Assembly (NCBI GenBank): GCA_030643545.1
Contig: DAOWLE010000032.1
Span: 1 to 40,006 of the forward strand
DNA: 40,006 bases
Reading direction: 5' to 3'
Source of the DNA: a bacterium
Lineage (GTDB): Bacteria > Patescibacteriota > Minisyncoccia > JAHIHE01 > DAOWLE01
A program made the position numbers and the translations under genes. Position 1 is the stretch's first letter. Every line of letters begins with the position of its first letter. The notes beneath the pieces are model-generated. The model saw only the letters and a program-made list of their open reading frames with translations. It was not told where the DNA came from and searched no databases. Positions 22,565 through 31,289 of the stretch are shown here, piece by piece.

Positions 22565-24127
22565 TTAGATTTGAAGCCTTTTATCAAGATTATTTTGCTG
22601 CATTTTATCTATCGCGAAAAGCAGTCCTAATTCTACCATAAAAAACATCAAAACTTTGTCGTTAAAAAGTGTTACATCAAAAAAACTATAGCCCAAAATC
22701 CAGATCAAGAAAACACCGAAGCAAAGAGCGTAAAACTTATATAAATTATCCGGCGATTTTCTGAAAATCATCCAGGATTTTTTCAAAATAAAATATAAAA
22801 TTGCCAGAAACGCCAGAATTCCCAGAATTCCGGTTTCGGTGGCAATATCAAGATATAAATTATGAGCTGAAGATCCGCGTTTTGCCGCAGAAATATTTTG
22901 GTCTAAAGCCAATGGATAATTTCCGATTCCGATTCCCAAAATCGGATGGCGCACAATAGAAAAAATCGTCTGCCGCCAAATTTCAATCCTTCCTTTATTT
23001 GAAACTTCATCTATATCAGAAATTGAACGGGCGCGCTTGAAAAAAATTAAAGAGTCGCTGGAAATATCCTGTCCCGACTGCCATGATTGAAATTTATAAA
23101 AAACAGGCGGATAAAAAACAGAAATCGCGAATAACAGAAAAAATAAGATTAACGGAACAAAAACGCGGCGAGACAAAAACGGTTCTATTTGTTTAAAAAA
23201 TAAATAAAATAGGATCATTAAAGGAAAAATAATACTTAACCAGGCGCCTCTTGAACCGGATAAAATTATTCCAAGAATTGATAAAATAAAAAAAGTTTTT
23301 AGAATTTTTCTTTTCTGAATGTCTTTTTGAAAAAATTTCAGGAGAATTAAAAACAAAGGCACGGAAAAAATACAAATCATCGCAAATGAATGAGAATCAG
23401 GCATAATTGAAAAAAGCCGCAAGGTCGGCGGCGCCGAATCATAATAAGAAAACCAGGTATTTGAATAAGTCATAAGTTCGCCTAAATTTTTTCCGTAAAA
23501 AACAGTGGAAACATTTTCCGCCCAGAATTGCCAAAAAGCGTAAAGCGGATATTTTAAAACAGACAAAAGCTGAAAAAAACCGATAATAATTGTTAATCCT
23601 CCGGCAACAGCCAGCGCTTTTATTGCGCGCAGAAAACTTTTTTTCGTTTTGATAATGTTAACGATTAAAATATAAAATACAAAAATGTTAGCCAAAAAAA
23701 GAATTTTTTTAACGCCGGCAACAATATCTTCAGCAATAATTAAAGATAAAATACTAATTAATAAAAAGGCAAAAAGAAATAAATAAAATTTTGAAGAGCA
23801 GATACTGACAAAAAATTTTTTAAAATACTTCAGCCAATTTATCGGACTGCGCCCAGCGGTTTTGAAAAACCAAACAAAAAATAAAACTGCCAAAAGTATC
23901 CGCCAAGAAGCCATTGAATCAAAATTTTCTTTAATCGGCAAAGCGATAAAAAGCGGAATAGAAGCGATAAGCAATATCAGTGAATTTTCCAAAGGATGCA
24001 AAAGAATATAAAAAAATAAAAGAGCGGTTAAAAACAAAGCTGCCTCGCGCGGAATAAATCCAAAAGAAATAAGAGCGACAATGATAATTTCAAAAAGAAA
24101 TATTAATTTTAGAGAAGTAATTTTCAT
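22565..24127 (-). CDS. O-antigen ligase-like polytopic membrane protein
   Basis: 520 residues with about 12 hydrophobic segments. The large loop carrying ILGIGIGNYPLAL and SSAHNLYLDIATETGILGILAFLAIL is the Wzy/WaaL O-antigen ligase signature, with the conserved His in AHN. Such proteins join lipid-linked glycans to an acceptor or polymerise them. It overlaps the upstream glycosyltransferase by 4 nt (ATGA), so the two are co-translated. Exact acceptor unknown; CPR cells lack LPS, so a surface polysaccharide or protein glycan is more likely. Confidence 0.87.
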   Translation of the reverse strand: MKITSLKLIFLFEIIIVALISFGFIPREAALFLTALLFFYILLHPLENSLILLIASIPLFIALPIKENFDSMASWRILLAVLFFVWFFKTAGRSPINWLKYFKKFFVSICSSKFYLFLFAFLLISILSLIIAEDIVAGVKKILFLANIFVFYILIVNIIKTKKSFLRAIKALAVAGGLTIIIGFFQLLSVLKYPLYAFWQFWAENVSTVFYGKNLGELMTYSNTWFSYYDSAPPTLRLFSIMPDSHSFAMICIFSVPLFLILLKFFQKDIQKRKILKTFFILSILGIILSGSRGAWLSIIFPLMILFYLFFKQIEPFLSRRVFVPLILFFLLFAISVFYPPVFYKFQSWQSGQDISSDSLIFFKRARSISDIDEVSNKGRIEIWRQTIFSIVRHPILGIGIGNYPLALDQNISAAKRGSSAHNLYLDIATETGILGILAFLAILYFILKKSWMIFRKSPDNLYKFYALCFGVFLIWILGYSFFDVTLFNDKVLMFFMVELGLLFAIDKMQQNNLDKRLQI

Positions 24128-25308
24128 ATTCTTAAATACTTTATGCTATCCAATGTTTCTCTGGCGCATTTTTCCCAAGAGAATTTTTTAACTTGCTGAA
24201 ATCCTTTTTCAATTAAATCTTTTCTTAAATTTTCATCAGTCAATCCTTTATAAATTGCCTGGCTTATTTCTTCAGTATCAGTCGTGTTTTTTACAAAAAT
24301 AGCCGCGTCTCCAGCCACTTCTGGAATTGAACCAGTTTTATTTGTAATTACTGGCGTGGCGCTCGCCATTGATTCCAAAATCGGCAAGCCAAAACCTTCA
24401 TAATCAGAAAGCCAAATAAACAAAGAAGCGAAATTATAAATCAAAATCAAATCTTCATCAAAAAGATAATCTTTTTTAATAATCGCATTTCTTTTTAAAA
24501 AATTATTTGTTTTCTGAATTTGTTTTTCTATATCAACAAAAGGATAAGTGTGATTTTTGCCGATAATTAAAAACTGATAATCCGGCAAATTCAATTTTTC
24601 AAACGCTTTAATAATTTTGGAAAGATGCCTGCGATTGAAAATTGAACCGATATAAAAAACAAATTTATTTTTTATACCGTATTTTTCTTTTATTTTTTTA
24701 ATCTTTTCTGAATCGTCAAATTTATAATTATCTTGAACAGCAGCAGAATTATTCTGCGGCAAAAATTGCACAGATTTTTTTTTGAAACTCTCCCCCACTC
24801 CCAAAGGAGTAACTTTAATTTTTTCTGGATTTACTTTGTAATATTTAATAATTTCATTTTTTGAAAAATTTGAAGGAGTAAAAATAATTTCTGCTTTTTT
24901 CGCCGCGCAGAAAGACATTTTTCTCAAAAGAATTCTATTAGACAATGAAAACCATTCGGGACGCGCTTCGTAAGAAATATCATGAATCGTCACCGCTGAT
25001 TTTATCGAACAAAAAAAAGGTAAAAGATAAGAAGGCGAAAAGAAAAAAATCGGATGGTCTTTTTTTAAAGCCGCCAGCAAAGTAAAATGCTGCCAAAAAG
25101 CATTGCTTTTTAAATTAATTGGATTTTTAATAATTTTTTTAATGAAGTTTCGGCTCTTTAAAATTTTATCTTCTGGAATTGAATTTTGAAAATACAAAAT
25201 AAAACGAAGGTCTTTTTCGCCTTTCCAGTATTTTAGTAAATTTATTAAATACCGGCCCACCCCGGTTTTTTGCCCTTCCAAGCTACGGGCATCAATAGCA
25301 ATTGTCAT
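24124..25308 (-). CDS. Glycosyltransferase family 4 (GT-B fold)
   Basis: 394 residues. N-terminal IDARSLEGQKTGVGRYLINLLKYW and C-terminal YEGFGLPILESMASATPVITNKTGSIPEVAGDAAIFV with the E-x7-E pattern of retaining GT4 enzymes. VFYIGSIFNRRHLSKIIKAFEKL is the linker strand region. Sugar donor unknown. Part of a three-gene glycan operon on the minus strand. Confidence 0.93.
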   Translation of the reverse strand: MTIAIDARSLEGQKTGVGRYLINLLKYWKGEKDLRFILYFQNSIPEDKILKSRNFIKKIIKNPINLKSNAFWQHFTLLAALKKDHPIFFFSPSYLLPFFCSIKSAVTIHDISYEARPEWFSLSNRILLRKMSFCAAKKAEIIFTPSNFSKNEIIKYYKVNPEKIKVTPLGVGESFKKKSVQFLPQNNSAAVQDNYKFDDSEKIKKIKEKYGIKNKFVFYIGSIFNRRHLSKIIKAFEKLNLPDYQFLIIGKNHTYPFVDIEKQIQKTNNFLKRNAIIKKDYLFDEDLILIYNFASLFIWLSDYEGFGLPILESMASATPVITNKTGSIPEVAGDAAIFVKNTTDTEEISQAIYKGLTDENLRKDLIEKGFQQVKKFSWEKCARETLDSIKYLRI

Positions 25309-25326
25309 AAAATTATGATTTAAAAT

Positions 25327-26241
25327 TTATAATTTTCCTGTTCGTCCCAGATAAAAATCCTCCATTCCTTTCATCACTGCTTTCGCCCATATTCTTTTTT
25401 CGGGAATGAAAATAAATTTAATTATTTGTTTGATTAGAATCCAAAAACTATTAAGATAAACGCAAAAACGAATTAAAAAAGAGCCGTTTCTTTTGGCTAA
25501 ATAAAGCCCGTTACGAGTGTGATAATAAACATAGCTGGAAGATCCGGACTTGGTGCTTCGCGATACTTTGTGGTAAATTTTTGCTTTTGGCGCAACAATT
25601 ATTTTCCAACCGTTTTTTTTGGCTTTTAAATTCCAGTCAGCATCTTCATAATACAAAAAATATCCGTTCCACATCAAGCCGATTTTCTCAATAACTTCTC
25701 TTTTAATCAAAAGAGCGCAACCAGTAAAATAATCAACTTCAAAAGATTCATTTGGCAAATTTTCAACAGAGTCAATCTGATTATAATAAAGATGAGTTCC
25801 TTTATTCAAGAGACGATTTATTTTTCCGCCCAGAAACCAAATTCTGTCTTTGTGATCATAAAAATTTATTTTTGGGCCAAGCATTCCAATCTTTTTATCG
25901 GACTTGGCGGCTTTTATTAATTGCGTTAAAAAATCCTGCTTAACTGTCGTATCGTTATTCAAAAGCAAAATATAATCTGCCTGATTTTCCAAAGCGTATT
26001 TTATCCCGACATTATTTCCTCCGGCAAATCCCAAATTATTTTGATTTTCCAAAAAAATTAAATCCTCGTTATGCCCTGAACAAAAAATTTTCAATCGCAA
26101 AACCGATTCGTCTGTTGAACCATTGTCAACCAAAACAATCTGATAATTCAGATAATCAATCTTTTTCAAGCTTTCAAGGCACTCAATCGTGTCTTTCCAG
26201 CCGTTCCAGTTTAAAATAATAATAAAAACTTTTGGTTCCAT
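25327..26241 (-). CDS. Glycosyltransferase family 2 (rhamnosyltransferase-like)
   Basis: 304 residues. IIILNWNGWKDTIECLESL, LVDNGSTDESV, NLGFAGGNNVGIKYAL and the D-x-D-like LLNNDT, then FLYYEDADWNLKAKKNGW, identify a GT-A family 2 enzyme of the dTDP-rhamnosyltransferase style. Inverting transfer to a growing lipid-linked glycan is the family role. First gene of the glycan operon (promoter not clear). Confidence 0.93.
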   Translation of the reverse strand: MEPKVFIIILNWNGWKDTIECLESLKKIDYLNYQIVLVDNGSTDESVLRLKIFCSGHNEDLIFLENQNNLGFAGGNNVGIKYALENQADYILLLNNDTTVKQDFLTQLIKAAKSDKKIGMLGPKINFYDHKDRIWFLGGKINRLLNKGTHLYYNQIDSVENLPNESFEVDYFTGCALLIKREVIEKIGLMWNGYFLYYEDADWNLKAKKNGWKIIVAPKAKIYHKVSRSTKSGSSSYVYYHTRNGLYLAKRNGSFLIRFCVYLNSFWILIKQIIKFIFIPEKRIWAKAVMKGMEDFYLGRTGKL

Positions 26242-26300
26242 ACAATCATTTTATCACAAGAAAAATACTTGGGCAAATTTTAAAAATATTTATCATTAAA

Positions 26301-26331
26301 AGAAGGCGACATTAGCCAATGTCGCCTTTCT
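26301..26331. repeat. AGAAGGCGAC palindrome, copy 4
   Basis: AGAAGGCGACATT pairs with AATGTCGCCTTTCT around AGCC (one bulge). An extra half-site, TATCGCCTTC, follows at 26341. Between the GT2 start and the end of rpsI. Confidence 0.75.
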
Positions 26332-26361
26332 AAGATAGAATATCGCCTTCAAATATTTATT

Positions 26362-26898
26362 TTATCTCTTCTTCCATTGCGGAGCTCTTCTTGCTTTTTT
26401 TAATCCTGGTTTTTTTCGCTCAACTTTTCTTGGATCGCGTTTTAAAAATCCAGCTCGTTTTAATTTTTTCTTTAATTCAGAATCACAAACAAGCAGCGCT
26501 CTGGCAATTCCGTGACGAACCGCTTCTGCTTGGGCTTTTGAGCCGCTTCCTTTTACTTTTATTGAAATACTAAACTTGTCTAAATTTTTTGTAAGTTTTA
26601 GCGGTTGTTGAACAATAATTTGCTGTTCAAGCGTTGGAAAATATTTTTCAAAAGGCATTTCATTGACGACAAAATCAACCTTCTCTTTTTTTGAAGAATA
26701 AAGGCGAACTTGCGCAACGGCTGTTTTTCTTCGGCCAATTCCAGCAAAATATTTTTCTTTTTTCTCTTCTTTTTTCTCTTCTTTCTTTTTTTCTTCCCTA
26801 ACCTTCTCTTCTTCCTTCACAACTTTTTTCACAACTGATTTCTTCGCTGGTTTTGCTTTAACTTTTTTAATTTTTTTAGATTTTTTTTCTGTTATCAT
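26362..26898 (-). CDS. rpsI: 30S ribosomal protein uS9 with long charged N-terminal extension
   Basis: 178 residues where about 130 is usual. Residues about 49-178 are normal uS9 (YFAGIGRRKTAVAQVRLY, VKGSGSKAQAEAVRHGIARALL, and the terminal KKARRAPQWKKR whose tail contacts P-site tRNA). Residues 1-48 consist almost only of Lys, Glu and Val in blocks (KKEEKKEEKKEK). rplM precedes it by 16 nt, the standard rplM-rpsI pair. Confidence 0.95.
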   Translation of the reverse strand: MITEKKSKKIKKVKAKPAKKSVVKKVVKEEEKVREEKKKEEKKEEKKEKYFAGIGRRKTAVAQVRLYSSKKEKVDFVVNEMPFEKYFPTLEQQIIVQQPLKLTKNLDKFSISIKVKGSGSKAQAEAVRHGIARALLVCDSELKKKLKRAGFLKRDPRKVERKKPGLKKARRAPQWKKR

Positions 26899-26914
26899 AA
26901 TTTATTCTTATCTA

Positions 26915-27337
26915 TTATTTAAATCTCCCTTCATAAGGATTCTCTTTTCCTTTAAAAGATTTTAATCGTTTTATCATATGAGCTCTTAATTTATTTTTAG
27001 GCAGCATTCCCCAGACAGCTTTTCTCAAAACCGCCGATGGATTTTTCTCAAATAATTTTCCGTAAGAAATTTCTTTAATGCCGCCCGGATAGCCGGTATG
27101 ATGATAATAAATCTTTTTCTCTTCCTTGTTTCCGCTAACTTTAATTTTATCAATATTCACCACAACAACAAAATCTCCTCCGTCAATATGCGGAGCAAAA
27201 TCAACTTTCCCCTTTCCTCTTAAAAGCAAAGCAACCTCTGTCGCTAATCTGCCCAAAATTTTTCCCTCAGCGTCAACCAAATGCCACTGCCTTTCAGGCG
27301 TTATTTTTTTATTAGTTTTTTTATTATTTGTTGCCAT
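26915..27337 (-). CDS. rplM: 50S ribosomal protein uL13
   Basis: 140 residues. RQWHLVDAEGKILGRLATEVALLLRGK, GGDFVVVVN, HTGYPGGIKEISY and AVWGMLPKNKLRAHMIKRLK are family hallmarks. An early assembly protein of the 50S subunit. Upstream, 22 bp away, is a full palindromic repeat separating it from rplQ. Confidence 0.96.
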   Translation of the reverse strand: MATNNKKTNKKITPERQWHLVDAEGKILGRLATEVALLLRGKGKVDFAPHIDGGDFVVVVNIDKIKVSGNKEEKKIYYHHTGYPGGIKEISYGKLFEKNPSAVLRKAVWGMLPKNKLRAHMIKRLKSFKGKENPYEGRFK

Positions 27338-27358
27338 ATTTTTAAAGAATTAAACAAT

Positions 27359-27442
27359 CTGTCATTCCCGCGAAAGCGGGAATCCAGTATTGAAATTGTT
27401 TTTTTACATAAACTGGATTCCCAATCAAGTTGGGAATGACAG
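27359..27442. repeat. Complete ATTCC element with inverted ends
   Basis: CTGTCATTCCCGCGAAAGCGGGAATCCAGT and, inverted, ACTGGATTCCCAATCAAGTTGGGAATGACAG face each other across about 24 bp. Each end is itself a hairpin. This is the full form of which 19775 and 22381 are halves. Confidence 0.85.
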
Positions 27443-27469
27443 TTTTTATACGATTTAAAATTTTTATTC

Positions 27470-27832
27470 CTACACCAATTCAATCCTCGCTATTTTTGCC
27501 GCGTCGTTTTTTCTGAAGCCAAGTTTAATAATTCTAAGATAACCTCCTTTGCGGTTGGCGTATTTCGGAGCAATTTTATTGATTATTTTTTTAGCCGACT
27601 GATCGGAAAAAATACTGTGAATTTTTTTCTTGGAAGCTAAATCATTTTTTTTCGCTGCGGTAATTAATTTTTCCAAAAACGGTTTAATTTCTTTCGCCTT
27701 CGCTTCAGTGGTAATAATCTTTTCTTTCAACACAATAGCCGTAGCCAAGCTTTTAAATAAAGCTTTTCGTGATGCCTGATTTCTCTTTAATTTTCGTCCT
27801 TTTTTTAATTTTTTCATAAAAAAATCATTCAA
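27470..27832 (-). CDS. rplQ: 50S ribosomal protein bL17
   Basis: 120 residues with LKRNQASRKALFKSLATAIVLKEKIITTEAKAKEIKPFLEKLI and GGYLRIIKLGFRKNDAAKIARIELV. The short MNDFF at the start could be trimmed to MKKLKKGRKLK (27817). Last gene of the infA-to-rplQ cluster, separated from rpoA by a MITE-like element. Confidence 0.94.
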   Translation of the reverse strand: MNDFFMKKLKKGRKLKRNQASRKALFKSLATAIVLKEKIITTEAKAKEIKPFLEKLITAAKKNDLASKKKIHSIFSDQSAKKIINKIAPKYANRKGGYLRIIKLGFRKNDAAKIARIELV

Positions 27833-27843
27833 TATCTATTTAA

Positions 27844-28001
27844 ATCCAAGAAGATAAGTATTTTTTCACGAAGATTTAAGCCCAGCACCTAATTTTACTT
27901 TTAATACCATTAAACAAAATAAAATTTACTTTTTCGAAAAAACACTATTATAGTGGAACTGAGGCGAGCAACTGAGTGAAAAAATATTTGTCTTCTTGGA
28001 T
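27844..28001. mobile_element. MITE-like element between rpoA and rplQ
   Basis: 158 bp bounded by 26-bp inverted ends (ATCCAAGAAGATAAGTATTT... with 24 of 26 matching). The interior has no ORF. rplQ is usually transcribed with rpoA, so this element lies within that transcript and would fold into a long hairpin there. Confidence 0.75.
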
Positions 28002-28017
28002 TATTAAAATTAAAATT

Positions 28018-29028
28018 TTATTCCTTTAATGTTAATCCCAAATTTCCCAGCGCTCTTTTAATTTCCTTCACTCCTTTATCGCCCATTCCCTCAAGATTTT
28101 TTATTTTCTCTTCATTCTTCTTGACAATTTGCCCTACATTTTTAATCTTATTCTCTTTTAAAATATTAATTGTTCTTGTGGATAATTTTAATTCATCTAT
28201 TCCCTTTTTCAAAAAATCTTCGTCTGTTTTTTTGTCCGTCTTCTCTTTAATTTTTTCTTCTTTTTCTTTTTTTTCTTTTTTAATCTCTTTGCTCTTCGCT
28301 TCTTTCGCTTCTTTCTCTTCTTTCTCGCGGTCTTTTATTTCTTCTATTTCAGCAAAAACATTAAATTGTTCAACCAAAATCGCCGACGCTTTTTTTAACG
28401 CCTCTTTCGGAGTGATAGAGCCGTCTGTTTCAATGTCTAAAATTAATTTATTATAATTAGTCATCTGTCCGACACGCATATTTTCAACCTTGTAGCTTAT
28501 TTTCCGAATCGGGCTGAAAATAGCGTCAACAGCAATATTTCCAATGCCAAGCTTATTTTTCTCCCGCTGTTCAATTGAAGCATACCCCAAACCTTTTTCA
28601 ATTTGCATTTCCATTTCTAAAACCGCGTTTTTATCAGTGAGAGTGGCAATATGTAAATTTTTATTGGCGATTTCCACTTCAGAAGAAGTTTTAATGTCTG
28701 CCGCTGTTACTTTTCCTTCACCTTTTGCCTTGAGAGTAATTTTTGCCGGTTCGTCAGTAAACATTTTAAATTTAATTTGCTTAAGATTTAAAATAATTTC
28801 CACGACATCTTCAAAAACTCCGGAAAGAGTGGAAAATTCATGTTCAGCTCCGTTGATTTTTACCGAAGTAATCGCCGCACCCGGCAAGCTGGAAAGAAGA
28901 ATTCTTCTGAAAGCGTTTCCCAAAGTCATTCCATAGCCGGGAAAACAAGATTTTATTTCAAAAGACGCCAGATTACCCTCTTCTTTAATAATTTTTGGTT
29001 TCTCCGGCAAATTAATTGTTGTTTGCAT
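28018..29028 (-). CDS. rpoA: RNA polymerase alpha subunit with expanded charged linker
   Basis: 336 residues. NTD (about 1-225) has GYGMTLGNAFRRILLSSLPGAAI and the dimer interface. CTD (about 270-330) has LKLSTRTINILKENKIKNVGQIV and a helix-hairpin-helix GMGDKGVKEIKRAL; an Arg and an Asn fall where E. coli R265/N268 contact UP-element DNA. Between them is a K/E-rich linker of about 40 residues (EKEAKEAKSKEIKKEKKEK), longer than the usual 15-20. Assembles the RNAP core. Confidence 0.96.
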   Translation of the reverse strand: MQTTINLPEKPKIIKEEGNLASFEIKSCFPGYGMTLGNAFRRILLSSLPGAAITSVKINGAEHEFSTLSGVFEDVVEIILNLKQIKFKMFTDEPAKITLKAKGEGKVTAADIKTSSEVEIANKNLHIATLTDKNAVLEMEMQIEKGLGYASIEQREKNKLGIGNIAVDAIFSPIRKISYKVENMRVGQMTNYNKLILDIETDGSITPKEALKKASAILVEQFNVFAEIEEIKDREKEEKEAKEAKSKEIKKEKKEKEEKIKEKTDKKTDEDFLKKGIDELKLSTRTINILKENKIKNVGQIVKKNEEKIKNLEGMGDKGVKEIKRALGNLGLTLKE

Positions 29029-29093
29029 AATTTTGATTCCTTTTAACGAATGCTATTTTGATTAAAAAACATCCGAGTATTAAATATTTATTT

Positions 29094-29723
29094 TTATCTA
29101 GAATAATGTTCCACCACCATTTTAATATCAGCGCCTAAATCCACTTCTTTGGCGAGAGGAAGTCCTGTTATTTTAGCTTCTAATTTTTCTTTGTTTAACA
29201 AAATCCACGCCGGCGCGTCATATCCTTTTAAAGTTTTTTCAATTTCTTTAAAAACAATTTTATTTTTGCTCTGTTCTTTCGCTGCTATCAAATCCCCTTC
29301 TTTGACCTGATAAGACGGAATATTAACCAATCTCCCGTTTACCGTAAAATGCCCGTGCGTAACCAATTGCCGCGCTTTTGTTCTGGAAGAAGCAAATCCG
29401 CTTCGGTAGACAGCATTGTCAAGCCGCGTTTCTAAAATAGTTAAAAACGCCTGATTGATATTTTCTTTCTTGGCGCTAGCCGCTTGAAAATATTTTCTAA
29501 ATTGTTTTTCAAGAAGCCCGTAAATTCTTTTTATTTTCTGTTTTTCCCGAAGCTGGGCGCCATATTCGGAAATCGCCCGCCGTCTTTTCGCCCCATGCGC
29601 TCCAGGCGCGTAAGGCCGCCTGACCATTGAACATTTCGGCGAATAACAACGTTCCCCTTTTAAAAAGAGTTTCTTTCCTTCTCGTCTGCATTGTTTACAT
29701 TTTGGATTAAGATTTCTAGCCAT
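29094..29723 (-). CDS. rpsD: 30S ribosomal protein uS4
   Basis: 209 residues. Zinc-binding form: C9-x2-C12 and C26-x4-C31 (KCKQCRREGKKLFLKGERCYSPKC), then the RNA-binding S4 domain RLDNAVYRSGFASSRTKARQLVTHGHFTVNGR. Primary 16S rRNA binder that starts 30S assembly. Lies before rpoA, after an inserted membrane-protein gene. Confidence 0.96.
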   Translation of the reverse strand: MARNLNPKCKQCRREGKKLFLKGERCYSPKCSMVRRPYAPGAHGAKRRRAISEYGAQLREKQKIKRIYGLLEKQFRKYFQAASAKKENINQAFLTILETRLDNAVYRSGFASSRTKARQLVTHGHFTVNGRLVNIPSYQVKEGDLIAAKEQSKNKIVFKEIEKTLKGYDAPAWILLNKEKLEAKITGLPLAKEVDLGADIKMVVEHYSR

Positions 29724-29810
29724 AATTAAAATGATTTATAAATTACGATTTAATATTTTTTTTTGATTAATTTCTTTTTGGTAGTTTTTTGGCATAATGA
29801 AAATTTAAAA

Positions 29811-31109
29811 TTACTCGGTGAATTTGAAAGTGGAAACTATTTGATCAATTATTTTTGGTTTGGTAATTTCATTATCTAATATGCATTTATCATACGCTTT
29901 CTGAATTTCTTGATTGTTAATTGGCAAATAATTTGAGCAATTAGGATATGGCACGGCGAAAGATACAACAAAACATTCTTTATTTCTTATTGCAGTATAA
30001 TTATAGGTTGTATAAGCTGTTCCTGCTGCTGCGCTACCTGTTTCTTGCAAACAAAAAGGTATGTCATTTACGGTTATTATTTCCGTGGGACAATTATTAA
30101 CAAAATTAGCATAATCGCATTGTATTACTTCTGTCTTTGGCTGCAGAACTTGCTCTGTAAAAAAATCTTCCGGATATTTCATTTCAAATCCATATTCTTT
30201 ATTCTTATAAGTTTTCCAATCAGAAATTTCGTTAGATTCGGTAAATTTAAAAGTAGAAATAATTTGATTAAAGATTAATTCTGATTGTGCAAGAGCATTC
30301 TCAGTATCCTCAAAAATATTATAGGTCATTAAAAACAAATGATTTTTACCTACCAAATAAATACTCGGACTAGAACCACCTTTTGTTTCATTAATCCAAT
30401 AAAATCCTCTTCCGTTAGTAATAGATATTTCTTTCATTTTATTAAATTCGGTTTTTAATCTTTTCTTAAGATAATCAAGATTACCTTCTATGAATCCACG
30501 AGAAACAAAACCATAAACTTCTACCATTTGGATATTGTCTTTATTCAAACCATCTCCTTCCCAAATAGTCATATTAAAAGGATCTTTGTTAATTTCTGCT
30601 AAATTCCAATTAGAAGGATATTTAATTTCGTATCCATACTTTTCATTTTCATAAATTTTCCAATCCGCCATTTCATCTTTTCCATCATTTTCCTCAAAAT
30701 ATTCCAAGCAAGATTTATGTAGTGAACCGCTGATTATTTTTTCGCAGACTAAAGAATCATCTTTGATAATTGCTAATTCAGTATAACAGTCCCCTCTCGC
30801 TTCCGGAAAATCAGCAGAGATTTTTTTGCAATAATTTTCGTCTTTTTCCTCTTTTGCCAAATCTGTCCAGCATTGATTTTTTTCGCTGATGTTTTGAATA
30901 GACGCGCATTTTCCTGTTTCCTTTTCGGCAATTTTACTCGCATCTGGTCCTGATTCATAAACTTTTGCAGTTTCTTTTGAAATATCGTTATAATATTTTC
31001 CAAGAATAAAACCGCCCGCGCCAACAGCAATAATGCCAATAATAATGGCTATAATTAGAAAATTTTTGTTTGGATTAGTTGAATTAGTTTGATTAATTTG
31101 ATCGTTCAT
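29811..31109 (-). CDS. Membrane-anchored exported protein with Cys-rich part and two PsbP-like repeats
   Basis: 432 residues. N-terminal TM (NFLIIAIIIGIIAVGAGGFILG, about 16-37) then an exterior region. Residues about 65-140 hold six Cys (KCASIQ, NQCWTD, NYCKKI, GDCYTE, LVCEKI, KSCLEYF). Two copies of a W-K-x-Y-x-N-x-x-Y-G-(Y/F)-E-(I/M)-K-Y-P motif begin PsbP-like domains at about 150 and 300. Function unknown; such modules occur in CPR surface proteins. It is inserted between rpsK and rpsD, which are normally neighbours. Confidence 0.75.
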   Translation of the reverse strand: MNDQINQTNSTNPNKNFLIIAIIIGIIAVGAGGFILGKYYNDISKETAKVYESGPDASKIAEKETGKCASIQNISEKNQCWTDLAKEEKDENYCKKISADFPEARGDCYTELAIIKDDSLVCEKIISGSLHKSCLEYFEENDGKDEMADWKIYENEKYGYEIKYPSNWNLAEINKDPFNMTIWEGDGLNKDNIQMVEVYGFVSRGFIEGNLDYLKKRLKTEFNKMKEISITNGRGFYWINETKGGSSPSIYLVGKNHLFLMTYNIFEDTENALAQSELIFNQIISTFKFTESNEISDWKTYKNKEYGFEMKYPEDFFTEQVLQPKTEVIQCDYANFVNNCPTEIITVNDIPFCLQETGSAAAGTAYTTYNYTAIRNKECFVVSFAVPYPNCSNYLPINNQEIQKAYDKCILDNEITKPKIIDQIVSTFKFTE

Positions 31110-31175
31110 ACTTTTTTGTTTTAAATAAATAAAATATTTAAAAAGAAAATTTTTGATATTTGAAATTTGCCTACC

Positions 31176-31190
31176 TGCCGCAGGCAGGGA
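31176..31190. repeat. CCTGCCGCAGGCAGG palindrome
   Basis: Short GC-rich palindrome in an otherwise AT-rich gap upstream of the inserted membrane-protein gene. Confidence 0.5.
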
Positions 31191-31200
31191 TTTGATTTGG

Positions 31201-31262
31201 AATTTACCCTGTTAAATAATTTTTGTAAAGCAAAAATTGCTTTGCATTTAACAGGGTAAATT
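31201..31262. repeat. 17-bp perfect inverted repeat after rpsK
   Basis: AATTTACCCTGTTAAAT and ATTTAACAGGGTAAATT enclose a smaller hairpin (AAAGCAA/TTGCTTT). It marks the boundary between rpsK and the inserted gene, and could act as a partial terminator or processing site. Confidence 0.75.
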
Positions 31263-31289
31263 TGAAATAGTTTGGATTTTGAAATATTT

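Noticed and set aside
28121-28936. Two long plus-strand ORFs (111 and 130 aa)
   Set aside because: Antisense to rpoA; Ser/Phe-rich composition reflects the K/E-rich linker read backwards.
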